Shown in pieces: positions 24,047 through 33,174 of a stretch of DNA of 33,244 nucleotides. The DNA is from Sulfurovum sp. Its GTDB lineage: Bacteria; Campylobacterota; Campylobacteria; Campylobacterales; Sulfurovaceae. Both the position numbers and the translations under genes were made by a program. Positions within the stretch are counted from its first letter, which is position 1. Each line of letters begins with the position of its first letter. The notes beneath the pieces are model-generated. The model did no database searches and was not told where the DNA came from. It saw only the letters and a list, made by a program, of their open reading frames with translations. The DNA is taken from the NCBI GenBank assembly GCA_020726105.1, contig DYTF01000002.1:1-33244 (forward strand). The letters are read 5' to 3'.

Positions 24047-25282
24047 TTATTCATTTCTTAAAACAGTCAGTGGATCTGTTTGTGCTGCTTTTTTTGCAGG
24101 ATACAGTGACGAAAAAAAGATAATAATACTTGTACCGATGAGTATAAAACCAAAATCCTGAAACATCAAATCAACAGGAAGCTTACTTGTACCGTATACA
24201 TCTTCGGGCATGGTGATGATGTCAAATGTTTTCAAAGCCCAAATTCCAACCCCACCCAACAGTGAACCTGCAACAATCCCTAAGCCACCGATAATCAGTC
24301 CAAGTCTAAAAAAGATAGTGCGTATCTCTTTTGTTGTAGCGCCCAAAGTACGCAAAAGGGCTATCTCACTTCTTCTACTCATCACAGTCATCAGTAAAGA
24401 AGAGATGATGTTGAGTGATGCTACTAAGATGATAAGAAGCAGAACGAGGAAGAGTGCTTTTTTTTCCATCTCCATCGCCGCAAAGAAATTTCCATTTTGT
24501 TGCCACCAGCCCTCTATGATAACACTTTTGGGCAACATTTTTTTAATGGCTTCGATTTCATCTAAAGGGTTTTCGGTATAAATATGTAAACCATCATAGC
24601 TACCTTTTTTGCGCTTGAGGAGTTTTTCGAAAGCCTCAAGTGAGGTATACATGATGGCTTTATCGTATGCTTTAAGTCCTGATTTGAAGATGCCATTCAC
24701 ACTAAAGCGTTTTTGTAGCGGCATTGTGCCAAAGCCTATTGCTTGTTGCTCGGAGAAATAAATCGTGACCTTGTCTCCCGTGAGGGCATTCATCTCATAA
24801 GCAAGACCTTCACCAATAACCACAGCAAATGGATGTGGCATCTCTTTTCTGGCTTCTTTGAAGATAGGATTGATGGCAGCTTCTTTGTCAAAATCCACCC
24901 CATAGACTAAAGAGCCTTGTACTGCACCGTCGTTTTTGGTGATGACCTGTGTGGTATAGTAGGGACTAAGCTGTAGTTTGGGAAATTTATGAATCAAACG
25001 ACTGAGTAGTTCTTCACCCAGTGCATTTTCTTCAAGTGGTAAGATGGTAAGCGGATAGTTCATCACAAAAAGTTTTTTACTGAACTCTTTTTGTGTCCCA
25101 TTCATGATGCCCATGGCTATCATCAGTACCATTACACCAGCAGTTATACCTAAAAAAGCCAGCAAAGCGGAGACAAAGATAAAAGGGTTTTCTTTGTCAT
25201 ATTTGAGATAGTGTCTGATGATGTGCCTAATGAATTTTTTATTAGGCTTAATGGAGGATTGGTGTTGGGTATCTGCTTGCAT
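24047..25282 (-). CDS. Lipoprotein-releasing ABC transporter permease (LolC/LolE-like)
   Basis: This 411-residue FtsX/MacB-type permease has a first helix at about 38-60 (SALLAFLGITAGVMVLMIAMGIMNG), a large periplasmic domain, and three C-terminal helices (VLLLIILVASLNIISSLLM; LGLIIGGLGIVAGSLLGGVGI; DFGFILIGTSIIIFFSSLY). It includes the cytoplasmic coupling segment SRRSEIALLRTLGATTKEI. Length and order fit LolC/E; Campylobacterota usually have one such permease serving both roles. It starts 3 bp after the secA stop, so translation is probably coupled. With lolA on the other side of secA, the lipoprotein-sorting context is strong. No LolD ATPase is present in this window. Confidence 0.88.
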   Translation of the reverse strand: MQADTQHQSSIKPNKKFIRHIIRHYLKYDKENPFIFVSALLAFLGITAGVMVLMIAMGIMNGTQKEFSKKLFVMNYPLTILPLEENALGEELLSRLIHKFPKLQLSPYYTTQVITKNDGAVQGSLVYGVDFDKEAAINPIFKEARKEMPHPFAVVIGEGLAYEMNALTGDKVTIYFSEQQAIGFGTMPLQKRFSVNGIFKSGLKAYDKAIMYTSLEAFEKLLKRKKGSYDGLHIYTENPLDEIEAIKKMLPKSVIIEGWWQQNGNFFAAMEMEKKALFLVLLLIILVASLNIISSLLMTVMSRRSEIALLRTLGATTKEIRTIFFRLGLIIGGLGIVAGSLLGGVGIWALKTFDIITMPEDVYGTSKLPVDLMFQDFGFILIGTSIIIFFSSLYPAKKAAQTDPLTVLRNE

Positions 25283-25285
25283 TAT

Positions 25286-27907
25286 TTAAGCCAATAAACC
25301 TTTTTTTGGCCCACTTTGTCCGCAACAACTTTTGTATTTTTTGCCAGAACCACAAGAGCATAAATCATTTCGTCTTGGCTTCTTTCCACTTACAGGTACG
25401 GTATGATTTTTTTTGTCCATCACATCGGTACTCAGCCTCACATCAGAGGTACTACTTTCAAGTTCTTCTCTTATGTGTTCTATAGCGACTTCTTCTTCTT
25501 CGCGGGAGCTAAAGTTAAATTGTACCAACTGAAGCACTTTAACCGCTTCGAGCTTGATGCGAACCACAAGGTCGGTAAAGAGTTTGTAGCTCTCTTGTTT
25601 GTACTCTGTGAGTGGGTCTTTTTGGTTGTATCCTCTGAGTCCGATACCTGTTTTGAGTACATCCATTTCATAAAGATGGTCTCTCCATTGTGGGTCAAGT
25701 ACTTGGAGATAGAGGATGCATTCTGCTTCATGTCTTTGTTCTGAGTCAAGTTGGGACATTTTTGTCTCATAAAGCGTTTCCATCATTTCTGTAATCATAG
25801 CAGCGATTTCGTCTGCTTCTTTTTCTTGAAATTCCTCACCCTTAAGCTCAATATGAAGCTCTTCTTTTAAGAGCGCAAGCAATCTGTCAATATCATAATC
25901 TTCTCTTGACATCCCTGCTAAAATTTCTGATTCTGCTAAAAGATACGCGACATACTCAGCACGGTTTTCTTTGAGTTTGCTTGCCATGTCAAAAGACGGG
26001 TCAAGGAGTTGATTTCTAAACGCATAGATAGCCTTTCTTTGATGATTGGCTACATCGTCATACTCTAAGACATGTTTTCGTGATTCATAATGTTGGTTTT
26101 CCACTTTTTTCTGTGCTTTTTCAACTGAACGGGTGACCAATTTAGAGTCGATAAATTCACCTTCTTCAACACCGAGTCTATTCATGATGTTTCTGATTTT
26201 CTCTCCGCCAAAGATACGAAGTAGATTGTCATCCAGACTTAAAAAAAACTGGCTCTCACCTGGATCACCTTGACGACCTGAACGCCCTCTAAGTTGATTG
26301 TCAATTCGCCTACTTTCGTGACGCTCTGTACCCAAAATCATCAGCCCACCCAGACTTCTCACCTCGTCATTTATCTTAATGTCCACGCCACGCCCTGCCA
26401 TGTTTGTAGCGACCGTTACGGCTGCTTTTTGACCTGCATTGACGATGATTTCTGCTTCTTGAGCATGGTTTTTTGCATTGAGGATGTTGTGGGCGATTTT
26501 CTCTTTTTTGAGTCTTTCGTGTATCATTTCTGATTTTTCGATGGAGGCTGTACCGATGAGAACAGGCTGTCCTTTTTGGTGTAGTTCTTTGACTCTTCTG
26601 ACTACTGCATCCATTTTTTCGCGTTCTGTGTTGTAGATAAGGTCATTTTTGTCGATTCTTGCTACGGCAAGATTGGTTGGTATGGAGATAACATCAAGGT
26701 TGTAGATTTGTGAAAACTCTGTCGCTTCTGTTTGCGCTGTACCCGTCATGCCCGCGAGTTTTTTGTAGAGCCTAAAGTAGTTTTGGTAGGTAATCTCTGC
26801 CAGCGTTTGTGACTCTTCTTGTATCTCAACACTTTCTTTGGCTTCAAGAGCTTGGTGTAGCCCTTCAGAGTAACGCCGCCCTTCTGAGAGTCTGCCTGTA
26901 AACTCATCTACGATGATAATCTCATCATCTTGCACCACATAATCGACATCTTTTACAAAGATATAGTGTGCCTTGAGAGCTTGGTCGAGGTGGTGAGAGA
27001 GGGCTGCATTTTCAAGATTGTAGAGGTTTTCTACTTCAAAGAGGTCTTGTGCTTTTTGAAGTCCATCTTCTGTCATGACAATCGTTCGGTTTTTTTCATC
27101 AACAATAAAATCACCCGTAGTTTGTTCAGGCTCACCTGGTTTTGTTGCTAATTTCTCTCCGCGTATCATCTGTTTGGCTATATCATCAGCTTGTGCATAA
27201 TGTGAATAATCCCGTTTTGCAGGCCCTGAGATAATGAGTGGTGTACGCGCCTCATCGATGAGAATAGAGTCCACTTCATCCACGATAGCATAGTGGTGTT
27301 CTCGTTGTACTTTTTCTTCAGCGCGCACTTTCATGTTGTCGCGAAGGTAGTCAAAGCCGTATTCGTTGTTTGTTCCGTAAGTAATATCGCAAGCATACTG
27401 CGCTTTTCGCTCTTCTTCATGGTGGATACCTGAGATGATACATCCCACACTGTAACCTAAAAATTCATACAAAGGTCTCATCTCTTCAGAGTCTCTGCGT
27501 GCGAGATAGTCGTTGACCGTAACAACATGAACGCCTTTGCCACCCATGGCGTTGAGGACTACGGCGAGTGTGGCAACCAGTGTTTTGCCTTCACCTGTTT
27601 TCATCTCTGCGATGTTTCCATCGTTAAGCACCAGCCCTCCGACCATTTGCACATCATAATGTCTCATGCCTAGACTGCGTTTAGCAGCCTCTCTGGTGAT
27701 GGCAAAAGAGTCAAACAGAACTTCATCTAAACTTTTTGTACCATTTTTTACTTCAACTTTTAGTGCTTCAAATGTCGCTTTAAGTGCCACATCATCTAGT
27801 ACCTCATAGGTGCTTTCAAGTGTAGTGATGGTTTTTACTTTTTTAAGGTAGTTTTTTATAATCTTGTCGTTTTGGGTGCCAAAAAGTTTAAGTACGCTTT
27901 TTATCAT
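25286..27907 (-). CDS. secA: Preprotein translocase ATPase SecA
   Basis: It is the motor that drives preproteins through SecYEG. The protein has 873 residues, a usual length. Motifs include [13 protein letters not shown] (Walker A, about 103-115), [16 protein letters not shown], the DEAD-box segment [31 protein letters not shown], and [13 protein letters not shown] followed by [14 protein letters not shown] in the second helicase domain. The C-terminus is the SEC-C zinc motif [14 protein letters not shown], which binds SecB and the ribosome. The permease gene follows immediately and lolA is divergent, the same order as in Campylobacter jejuni. AAAGG lies about 11 bases before the ATG. Confidence 0.98.
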   Translation of the reverse strand: MIKSVLKLFGTQNDKIIKNYLKKVKTITTLESTYEVLDDVALKATFEALKVEVKNGTKSLDEVLFDSFAITREAAKRSLGMRHYDVQMVGGLVLNDGNIAEMKTGEGKTLVATLAVVLNAMGGKGVHVVTVNDYLARRDSEEMRPLYEFLGYSVGCIISGIHHEEERKAQYACDITYGTNNEYGFDYLRDNMKVRAEEKVQREHHYAIVDEVDSILIDEARTPLIISGPAKRDYSHYAQADDIAKQMIRGEKLATKPGEPEQTTGDFIVDEKNRTIVMTEDGLQKAQDLFEVENLYNLENAALSHHLDQALKAHYIFVKDVDYVVQDDEIIIVDEFTGRLSEGRRYSEGLHQALEAKESVEIQEESQTLAEITYQNYFRLYKKLAGMTGTAQTEATEFSQIYNLDVISIPTNLAVARIDKNDLIYNTEREKMDAVVRRVKELHQKGQPVLIGTASIEKSEMIHERLKKEKIAHNILNAKNHAQEAEIIVNAGQKAAVTVATNMAGRGVDIKINDEVRSLGGLMILGTERHESRRIDNQLRGRSGRQGDPGESQFFLSLDDNLLRIFGGEKIRNIMNRLGVEEGEFIDSKLVTRSVEKAQKKVENQHYESRKHVLEYDDVANHQRKAIYAFRNQLLDPSFDMASKLKENRAEYVAYLLAESEILAGMSREDYDIDRLLALLKEELHIELKGEEFQEKEADEIAAMITEMMETLYETKMSQLDSEQRHEAECILYLQVLDPQWRDHLYEMDVLKTGIGLRGYNQKDPLTEYKQESYKLFTDLVVRIKLEAVKVLQLVQFNFSSREEEEVAIEHIREELESSTSDVRLSTDVMDKKNHTVPVSGKKPRRNDLCSCGSGKKYKSCCGQSGPKKGLLA

Positions 27908-28024
27908 GATACACTGAGCCTTTACATAAATTGGGGTTATTTTATCTAAATAGTGATTAATCTTCTGTTAAGGTACACGCGATGCGTATGAAATGACATC
28001 ATCGTCATACAAGTGCACTTTTGG

Positions 28025-28030
28025 TATAGT
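28025..28030 (+). promoter_or_regulatory. Putative -10 element of lolA
   Basis: TATAGT in TTTTGGTATAGTCTG lies about 24 bases before the lolA ATG. An imperfect inverted repeat (GTATGA and TCATAC, about 27987-28011) lies just upstream. I see no other copy of that repeat in the window. Confidence 0.4.
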
Positions 28031-28053
28031 CTGACTTTATAAAAGGAATGGCT

Positions 28054-28575
28054 ATGAGAGTATCATTATTATTGCTATGGGTGTCGTCTGTGCTCTTTGG
28101 TGGCATTACTTTACCTGAAAACTTTCAGGCTACATTTTCCCAGAAGATTACCAATACAAAAAAAAGTGTTATCAGCTATGGCGGAGAGGTGCGTTTTTCA
28201 AATGAAACCCTCTTTAAGTGGAGTTATAAAACACCCACTCAAAAAGAGGTTTGCACGAACAGTTCAGAACTTATGGTGGTTGATCATGATTTAGAACAGG
28301 TTTCGGTTTATCTCATAGATAAGGGGATTGACATCACCAAGATACTACAAAATGCCAAACCAAAAACTGCTACTGTTTATGTAGCTGAGTATGAAAATAA
28401 ACACTACACGATACAGATAGATGCGCAAAAGCGACTTCAGGGCATTGCCTATTATGACGATTTGGACAATAAGGTGCAAATCGTATTTTCAGATATACGC
28501 TACGGTAAAGGAAGTCTGCCTGCAAATGTCATGCGATGCGATTACCCTATAGAGTATGATAAGATTGAGGGGTAG
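28054..28575 (+). CDS. lolA: Outer-membrane lipoprotein carrier LolA
   Basis: This periplasmic chaperone ferries lipoproteins from the LolC/E complex to the outer membrane. The 173-residue product has a signal peptide (about 1-15, VSLLLLWVSSVLFGG) and a LolA beta-barrel-like body. FQATFSQKITNTKKSVISYGGEV and the FKWSYKTPTQKEVCTN segment are typical of the N-terminal half. I chose the ATG at 28054 because AAAAGGA (28041-28047) sits 6 bases away. The ATG at 28048 would touch the ribosome site. It is divergent from secA, consistent with conserved synteny in Campylobacterota. Confidence 0.9.
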   Translation: MRVSLLLLWVSSVLFGGITLPENFQATFSQKITNTKKSVISYGGEVRFSNETLFKWSYKTPTQKEVCTNSSELMVVDHDLEQVSVYLIDKGIDITKILQNAKPKTATVYVAEYENKHYTIQIDAQKRLQGIAYYDDLDNKVQIVFSDIRYGKGSLPANVMRCDYPIEYDKIEG

Positions 28576-28581
28576 AAGTCT

Positions 28582-29097
28582 GTGCAGGGATTGATACTCA
28601 AAATGCAAGATGACTTTAACTGGACATTTATGGCAGGTTTGGCACTGGCGATTCTTCTGTTTATTGTTTTGGTTGTGGTTGTCTCTGCTATGAGGGTGAA
28701 AACCTATAGAGACCGTTTTTTAGACATCTCTCTTGATAACACAGATAAGACAGAGACTATCTTGACACTTGAAGAAGAACTCGAAGCCCTCAAAGTAACC
28801 AATGACCATAATGAGCAAACGCTGAAGGAGTTTGCTAAAACCAAAGAAATACTGAAGGCGACACAAGAGACACTTCTAGGGCTACAAGAAAACTTTGTTT
28901 TGCTGGAAAAAGAGTTTTCTCAAACACAAAATCAACTTTCAACACTCCAAAACACCCACGAAGATGCAACAAAAGAGCAGCTGATACTTAGAGGACAGTA
29001 TGACACATTGCAAGAAGATACCAATAGACTTCGCATAAACAATAGCCGTCTACTCATGAAACTCCAAAGTGAAGAGCGTCAAGCCTCTTTGAAGTAG
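28582..29097 (+). CDS. Membrane-anchored coiled-coil protein of unknown function
   Basis: The 171-residue protein has a short N-terminus, one hydrophobic helix (about 15-38, FMAGLALAILLFIVLVVVVS), then about 130 residues of heptad-rich coiled coil full of Glu, Lys, Leu, Thr and Gln (TILTLEEELEALKV and onward). It is probably anchored in the inner membrane with the coil in the cytoplasm (positive residues MRVKTYRDR follow the helix). I do not recognise a family. The start is GTG at 28582, with GAGGGG inside the end of lolA; an ATG at 28603 is possible. It lies 6 bp after lolA and is likely co-transcribed. Confidence 0.7.
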   Translation: MQGLILKMQDDFNWTFMAGLALAILLFIVLVVVVSAMRVKTYRDRFLDISLDNTDKTETILTLEEELEALKVTNDHNEQTLKEFAKTKEILKATQETLLGLQENFVLLEKEFSQTQNQLSTLQNTHEDATKEQLILRGQYDTLQEDTNRLRINNSRLLMKLQSEERQASLK

Positions 29098-29117
29098 CAG
29101 GGCTTCTGCTCATTTTT
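29096..29117 (+). terminator. Terminator after the lolA pair
   Basis: A short stem AGCAG/CTGCT with a 5-base loop (29096-29110) is followed by CA and five T residues. It overlaps the end of the coiled-coil gene. The stem is short, so the call is moderate. Confidence 0.45.
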
Positions 29118-29135
29118 CCCACTTTCAGCACATTA

Positions 29136-29144
29136 TGCTAAAAT
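29136..29144 (+). promoter_or_regulatory. Extended -10 promoter of the ABC-F gene
   Basis: TGCTAAAAT fits the extended -10 pattern TG-N-TANAAT. The ATG of the ABC-F gene is 32 bp downstream, preceded by AAGGATAAAAG. Confidence 0.5.
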
Positions 29145-29175
29145 CGCAGTTATATTTAAGAAGCAAGGATAAAAG

Positions 29176-30771
29176 ATGCTTAGTACAGTGAATCTAACAC
29201 AACGATATGGCAAAAGAATACTATTTGACAAGATAAACATGACACTTGATGTGGGCAAGCGCTACGGTCTCATCGGTGCAAATGGTGCGGGAAAATCAAC
29301 CTTTATTAAGATTTTATCTGGTGAGTTGGAGCAAAGTGATGGGGAAGTGCAGCTTCAAGCAGGTCTAAAACTGGGTGTTTTAGGGCAAAACCAGTACGCT
29401 TTTGAAGAGTTTACTCTCAAAGATGCTGTTTTGTACGGAAACAAAAAACTTTTTGACGCCCAAAAAGAGAAAGAAAAACTTTACATGGAAGGCGATTTCG
29501 AGAGTGACGCGGTCAATAACCGTTTGGGTGAACTTGAGATGATCTGCGCGGATGAAGACCCTACTTATGAGTCTGATGTCAAGATAGAAAAACTGCTCCA
29601 GTCTCTGGGTTTCGCGCCAGAACAGCACCATGAACTGATGTCTTCACTCACAGGTGGTGATAAGTTTAAGATATTGCTAGCGCAAGTACTTTTCTTGAAG
29701 CCAGATGTTTTGTTACTCGATGAGCCTACTAACAACCTCGATATGGATACCATCTCGTGGCTTGAAAATGAACTGACACGCCACGAAGGAACTTTGCTTG
29801 TGATCTCTCACGATAGACACTTCATTAATGGTGTGGTGACACACATCCTTGACCTTGACTTTCAAAATATCCGTGAATTTACGGGCAATTATGATGAGTG
29901 GTACATCGCTGCCAACCTCATAGCCAAACAAGCCCAAACAGACAGAGATAAAGCCCTCAAGGAAAAAGGGGATTTGGAAAAATTTATCACACGATTTTCA
30001 GCCAATGCCTCTAAGGCAAAACAGGCTACAAGCCGCCAAAAACAACTAGACAAACTGGATGTGCAGGAGATAAAACTCTCAAGCAGACGCGACCCTAGCA
30101 TCATGTTTAAGCCACATAGAGACATCGGCAATGAAGTACTTGAAGTTGAAGGACTTTCTAAAAGTTATGGTGATTTGAAAGTTTTTGAAGACATCTCTTT
30201 TAAGCTGGATAAAAATGAGAAAATCGCCATCATCGGTGGCAATGGTGTGGGTAAAACAACACTCCTTAAGATACTTATGGGTGAAGTAGAAGCCGATACG
30301 GGTATCTTTAAGTGGGGTCAAACCATCACAACAAGCTACTTCCCTCAAAACACTACCGATGTAGTGACAGGAGAAGAAGAATTGCCCCAGTGGATACAAG
30401 GTTTTGACCCAAAATGGCACATTGACGACATTCGCAAAACACTCGGGCGTATGCTCTTTACGGGCGAAGAGCAGAAGAAAAAAGTAAACAGTTGTTCAGG
30501 TGGAGAAAAACACCGCGTGATGCTTTCCAAAATCATGATGGATGCCTCTAACTTTTTAGTGATGGATGAGCCAAATAATCACCTCGACCTTGAAGCGATT
30601 ATCGCTTTAGGTGAAGCACTCTACAACTACCAAGGCGGTGTCATCTGTGTTTCTCACGATAGGGAACTCATCGATGCCTTTGCCACACGCATCATACAAA
30701 TCAAAGAAGATGGAAGCATTGTTGATTTTCATGGTGATTATGAAAGTTTTGTAGAGCAGTTTGAGCACTAG
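29176..30771 (+). CDS. ABC-F ATPase, YbiT-like
   Basis: This soluble protein with two ATP-binding cassettes belongs to the ribosome-associated ABC-F group. Cassette one has Walker A GANGAGKST, signature SLTGGDKFKI, Walker B LLLDEPTNNLD and the switch SHDRHF. A linker at about 245-310 contains FITRFSANASKAKQATSR, which corresponds closely to E. coli YbiT. Cassette two has GGNGVGKTT, CSGGEKHR, VMDEPNNHLD (Asn where Thr is usual) and SHDREL. Its 531 residues match YbiT (530). No membrane domain is present, so it is not a transporter. ABC-F proteins act at the ribosomal E site; the exact job of YbiT is unsettled. It is monocistronic in appearance, with its own promoter. Confidence 0.93.
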   Translation: MLSTVNLTQRYGKRILFDKINMTLDVGKRYGLIGANGAGKSTFIKILSGELEQSDGEVQLQAGLKLGVLGQNQYAFEEFTLKDAVLYGNKKLFDAQKEKEKLYMEGDFESDAVNNRLGELEMICADEDPTYESDVKIEKLLQSLGFAPEQHHELMSSLTGGDKFKILLAQVLFLKPDVLLLDEPTNNLDMDTISWLENELTRHEGTLLVISHDRHFINGVVTHILDLDFQNIREFTGNYDEWYIAANLIAKQAQTDRDKALKEKGDLEKFITRFSANASKAKQATSRQKQLDKLDVQEIKLSSRRDPSIMFKPHRDIGNEVLEVEGLSKSYGDLKVFEDISFKLDKNEKIAIIGGNGVGKTTLLKILMGEVEADTGIFKWGQTITTSYFPQNTTDVVTGEEELPQWIQGFDPKWHIDDIRKTLGRMLFTGEEQKKKVNSCSGGEKHRVMLSKIMMDASNFLVMDEPNNHLDLEAIIALGEALYNYQGGVICVSHDRELIDAFATRIIQIKEDGSIVDFHGDYESFVEQFEH

Positions 30772-30841
30772 GTTTTGAAGGGATTCTTTGTAAAAAGAGA
30801 ATTTATTTTGGCAAATTCGTCCTATTCTTTACCATAGTTTT

Positions 30842-30870
30842 TTGACAAAATCTTAATAATCATTTAAGTA
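30842..30870 (+). promoter_or_regulatory. hicAB promoter
   Basis: TTGACA (30842-30847), a 17-base spacer and TAAGTA (30865-30870) form a clear sigma-70 promoter. The operator palindrome begins at the next base, over the start point. Confidence 0.55.
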
Positions 30871-30894
30871 ATAGTGTGTAATGATACACACTAT
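30871..30894. promoter_or_regulatory. hicAB operator palindrome
   Basis: Perfect 10-base arms ATAGTGTGTA and TACACACTAT flank a 4-base spacer. The site covers the predicted transcription start and precedes the hicA ribosome site AAAAGG. HicB antitoxins with ribbon-helix-helix tails bind such dyads, so autorepression is the likely role. Confidence 0.7.
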
Positions 30895-30906
30895 AAAAGG
30901 AAAATT

Positions 30907-31137
30907 GTGAGCCAAAAAGAGAAGTTGCTTGAAGCGATGAAAAATAACCCCAAAAATATATCGTTTAACGATATAAAAAAACTTTTGGAAAATCATGGTT
31001 ATGAAGCTCACAATAACGGTGGCAGTCATTTTGTATTTCGTAAAGAGGGGTATGGGCATATAGTCATACCACATCATAAGCCCATCAAGGCAATTTATGT
31101 CAAACAAGTCTTAGAAATACTGGAGAGTGAACAATGA
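30907..31137 (+). CDS. hicA: HicA-family mRNA interferase toxin
   Basis: This 76-residue toxin has the double-stranded RNA-binding-like fold and is expected to cleave mRNA during translation. The motif NNGGSHFVFRK carries the catalytic histidine (His41), followed by IVIPHHKPIKAIYVKQVLE, typical of HicA. The start is a GTG at 30907, 6 bases after AAAAGG; an upstream in-frame ATG at 30874 would lie inside the operator. Its stop overlaps the hicB start (ATGA), the usual coupled arrangement. Gene order is toxin first, so the operator controls both. Confidence 0.9.
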   Translation: MSQKEKLLEAMKNNPKNISFNDIKKLLENHGYEAHNNGGSHFVFRKEGYGHIVIPHHKPIKAIYVKQVLEILESEQ

Positions 31138-31487
31138 AAAAAGATTTAAACTATTATACAAATCTTGATTATGAAATCATAACAAAAAAGATTAGCCCAA
31201 AAGATGGTGATGGCTGGTTTGCCTACTACAAAGACTTTAGGGGCGTCATGGGTGATGGAGAAACGCCGCAAGAAGCCATAAGCGAAGCCTTGGAAGCATT
31301 TAACGCTTTTGTAGAAGTTGCTTTGTCTAATGGAGATGCTATCTCTTTACCGCATGAAGAAGACAAAACAGTCAGAATCAACATCACAATGCCTTCAAAA
31401 CTTGTTAAAAAAATTGATGAATATATCGCTCCATTGCACATGTCAAGAAGTGCTTTTTTACAGAAGTTGGCTAAAGATGTGATTTGA
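31134..31487 (+). CDS. hicB: HicB-family antitoxin with ribbon-helix-helix tail
   Basis: This 117-residue antitoxin has an N-terminal HicB partial RNase H-like domain (GDGWFAYYKDFRGVMGDGETPQEAISEALEAF, about 24-55) that blocks HicA. The C-terminal ribbon-helix-helix (about 79-117, VRINITMPSKLVKKIDEY then SRSAFLQKLAKD) binds the operator. It overlaps hicA by 4 bp. The complete pair suggests a functional module of the kind often gained by transfer; base composition is not obviously different from its neighbours. Confidence 0.9.
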   Translation: MKKDLNYYTNLDYEIITKKISPKDGDGWFAYYKDFRGVMGDGETPQEAISEALEAFNAFVEVALSNGDAISLPHEEDKTVRINITMPSKLVKKIDEYIAPLHMSRSAFLQKLAKDVI

Positions 31488-31617
31488 TTTGTAAATACCG
31501 TAAAAAATAGTGACGGCAGATTCGTCGAACTCTGGTTATTAAGTTATCATGGGTATTTCTAGCAAAATATAGTAATATTTTTTCTCGTTTTTAAATCAAT
31601 CGAAATAACATATGGTG
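31488..31617. other. Intergenic region between hicB and the YebC gene
   Basis: This is AT-rich DNA between convergent genes. I see no strong hairpin, reading frame or repeat. T-rich runs near 31578-31583 could help termination of hicB transcripts. Confidence 0.4.
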
Positions 31618-32355
31618 TTACGCGATATTCGTATACACCATCTGAACATCATCATCGTCTTCTAGTTTGTCGATGAGGATGTCTATCTCTTCCATGTGGG
31701 CTTCGCCCAGTTCAATAGGGGTGTTGGCGATGTACTCTAGGGTGGCTTTCTTGACCTCTATCTTTTTCTCTTCAAGTGCTTTACTGAGTTCACCAAATGA
31801 AGTGTAGTCTCCGTAGATTCGGATGATGGCTAAGTCGTCACCGTTTTCCTGAGGCTCTACATCTTCTTCTATCTCTTCTAGCCCAAAGTCTATGAGTTCA
31901 AGTTCAAGTTCTTCTGTGTCCATATTTTCGGTTTTATTGAATACAAAGATGCATTTTTTGCTAAACATAAAGCTAAGTGAGCCTGAAGTGAGCATCTCTG
32001 CGTTGTTGCGGTTGAGGATGGCTTTGACATTGGCTACGGTTCGTGTGCCGTTGTCTGAGGCGCACTCAAGGATGATTTGTACCCCATGGCTCGCTTTGAT
32101 GTCATAGGTAATCTCTTTGATGTCCGCCAGGTCTTTGGCTGCGGCTCTTTTGATGGCGGCGTCGATGTTGTCTTTTGGCATATTTTGCGCTTTGGCATTG
32201 AGGATGGCGGTGCGCAGTTTAGGGTTCATGTCTGGGTCTTGCCCGCCTTCTTTGGCTGCCATGGTGATGATTTTCCCTAGTTTAGGAAATACCCGTGACA
32301 TGGTTCCCCATCGTTTCATTTTTGCTGCTTTGCGGTATTCGAACGCTCTACCCAT
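31618..32355 (-). CDS. YebC/PmpR family regulatory protein
   Basis: The 245-residue protein has the YebC signature from its first residues ([28 protein letters not shown], shown here as the family's usual N-terminus) through [14 protein letters not shown], and an acidic C-terminal domain (ELVDxxL-like region, [17 protein letters not shown]). Members act as DNA-binding regulators, and more recently as translation factors for proline-rich stalls; which applies here is unknown. I chose the ATG at 32355, with AAGGAAG upstream. A longer form from 32388 would begin upstream of the transcript predicted from the TATAAT at 32387-32392. Variants of this start are common in Campylobacterota. Confidence 0.92.
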   Translation of the reverse strand: MGRAFEYRKAAKMKRWGTMSRVFPKLGKIITMAAKEGGQDPDMNPKLRTAILNAKAQNMPKDNIDAAIKRAAAKDLADIKEITYDIKASHGVQIILECASDNGTRTVANVKAILNRNNAEMLTSGSLSFMFSKKCIFVFNKTENMDTEELELELIDFGLEEIEEDVEPQENGDDLAIIRIYGDYTSFGELSKALEEKKIEVKKATLEYIANTPIELGEAHMEEIDILIDKLEDDDDVQMVYTNIA

Positions 32356-32386
32356 ATTGTGCTTCCTTGCTGTTGTAATGGGCATC

Positions 32387-32392
32387 ATTATA
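32387..32392 (-). promoter_or_regulatory. -10 element of the YebC gene
   Basis: The minus strand reads GGGATATAATGATG, a consensus TATAAT 32 bases before the ATG at 32355. Confidence 0.55.
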
Positions 32393-32449
32393 TCCCATTT
32401 TACTTAAGTACATCGGGCAGTCTGAAGCGTGATAATAGTCCTTAGAGGC

Positions 32450-32455
32450 TATAAT
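32450..32455 (+). promoter_or_regulatory. -10 element of the thioredoxin-like gene
   Basis: GGCTATAATATTT contains a consensus TATAAT 20 bp before the ATG at 32476. The ribosome site AAAAAAGGATACCC follows. Confidence 0.55.
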
Positions 32456-32475
32456 ATTTCTAAAAAAGGATACCC

Positions 32476-32793
32476 ATGACACTTGAAGCCCTACAAAACA
32501 TCATCCAAACAGAAGTGGGTGTATTGTTGTATTTTTCAGGCGAACACTGCAATGTCTGTCATGCACTCAGACCCAAGTTTGCGGAGCTGTTTGATACAGA
32601 GTTTCCACAGATAAAGCAGATCTATCTGGATGCACATGAAAACCTTGAGATTTCAGTGCACTTTGCTGTTTTTTCTGTGCCTACGATGATAGTATTTTTG
32701 GATGGCAAAGAATTTGCGCGTGAAGGCAGAGCAGTTAGCTTACATAAACTAAGTGAGCAACTAGCACGCCCTTACAAGATGATGATAGAGTAG
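32476..32793 (+). CDS. Thioredoxin-family protein with CNVC active site
   Basis: The 105-residue protein is a single thioredoxin fold. The active site is CNVC (Cys25, Cys28) in FSGEHCNVCHALRPKF, and the cis-proline is in FSVPTMIVF (Pro69). No signal peptide, so it is cytoplasmic. The CNVC dipeptide differs from the CGPC of housekeeping thioredoxin, so its redox potential and partners probably differ. It stands between divergent yebC and convergent exbD, which gives no functional clue. Confidence 0.85.
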   Translation: MTLEALQNIIQTEVGVLLYFSGEHCNVCHALRPKFAELFDTEFPQIKQIYLDAHENLEISVHFAVFSVPTMIVFLDGKEFAREGRAVSLHKLSEQLARPYKMMIE

Positions 32794-32796
32794 GGT

Positions 32797-33174
32797 TTAG
32801 TCTTTAGTGATGATGGAGATATTTTCAAAATTTTTGGACTTTAAGATGTCGATGATGCCCACAAAGTGCTGAAATTGTGAACTTTTGTCCATATTGAGTG
32901 AGACTAAGTCTTTTTTGGGGTCGAGTGTGACGAGTTTTTCTTTGATTTGCTCCAGACTCAAGGCTTCTTTATCATAAAAGTATTCCCCCTCTTTATCGAT
33001 GGCTATATGAATGCTTTTTTTCTCTTCACTTTTTTTGGCACTCGCTGATGGCAAATCAACTACAATGGTTTTGTTCTTAATAAAGGTCGAAGTCGCAAGG
33101 ACGATGACTAAAAGCACCAACACGATGTCTATGAATGGTACCACATTCATCTTGTCAAAGCGTTCGCGTCTCAT
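32797..33174 (-). CDS. exbD: ExbD/TolR family biopolymer transport protein
   Basis: This 125-residue inner-membrane protein has a short cytoplasmic N-terminus (MRRERFDKMNVVPF) and one membrane helix (about 14-32) carrying the conserved proton-path aspartate Asp16 (FIDIVLVLL). A periplasmic domain ends KSKNFENISIITKD. It works with ExbB (or TolQ) to energise TonB- or Tol-dependent processes. AAAGGAAC precedes the ATG. A minus-strand frame overlapping it by ATGA may be the end of exbB. Assignment to ExbD over TolR is tentative because no tonB or tolB is visible. Confidence 0.88.
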   Translation of the reverse strand: MRRERFDKMNVVPFIDIVLVLLVIVLATSTFIKNKTIVVDLPSASAKKSEEKKSIHIAIDKEGEYFYDKEALSLEQIKEKLVTLDPKKDLVSLNMDKSSQFQHFVGIIDILKSKNFENISIITKD

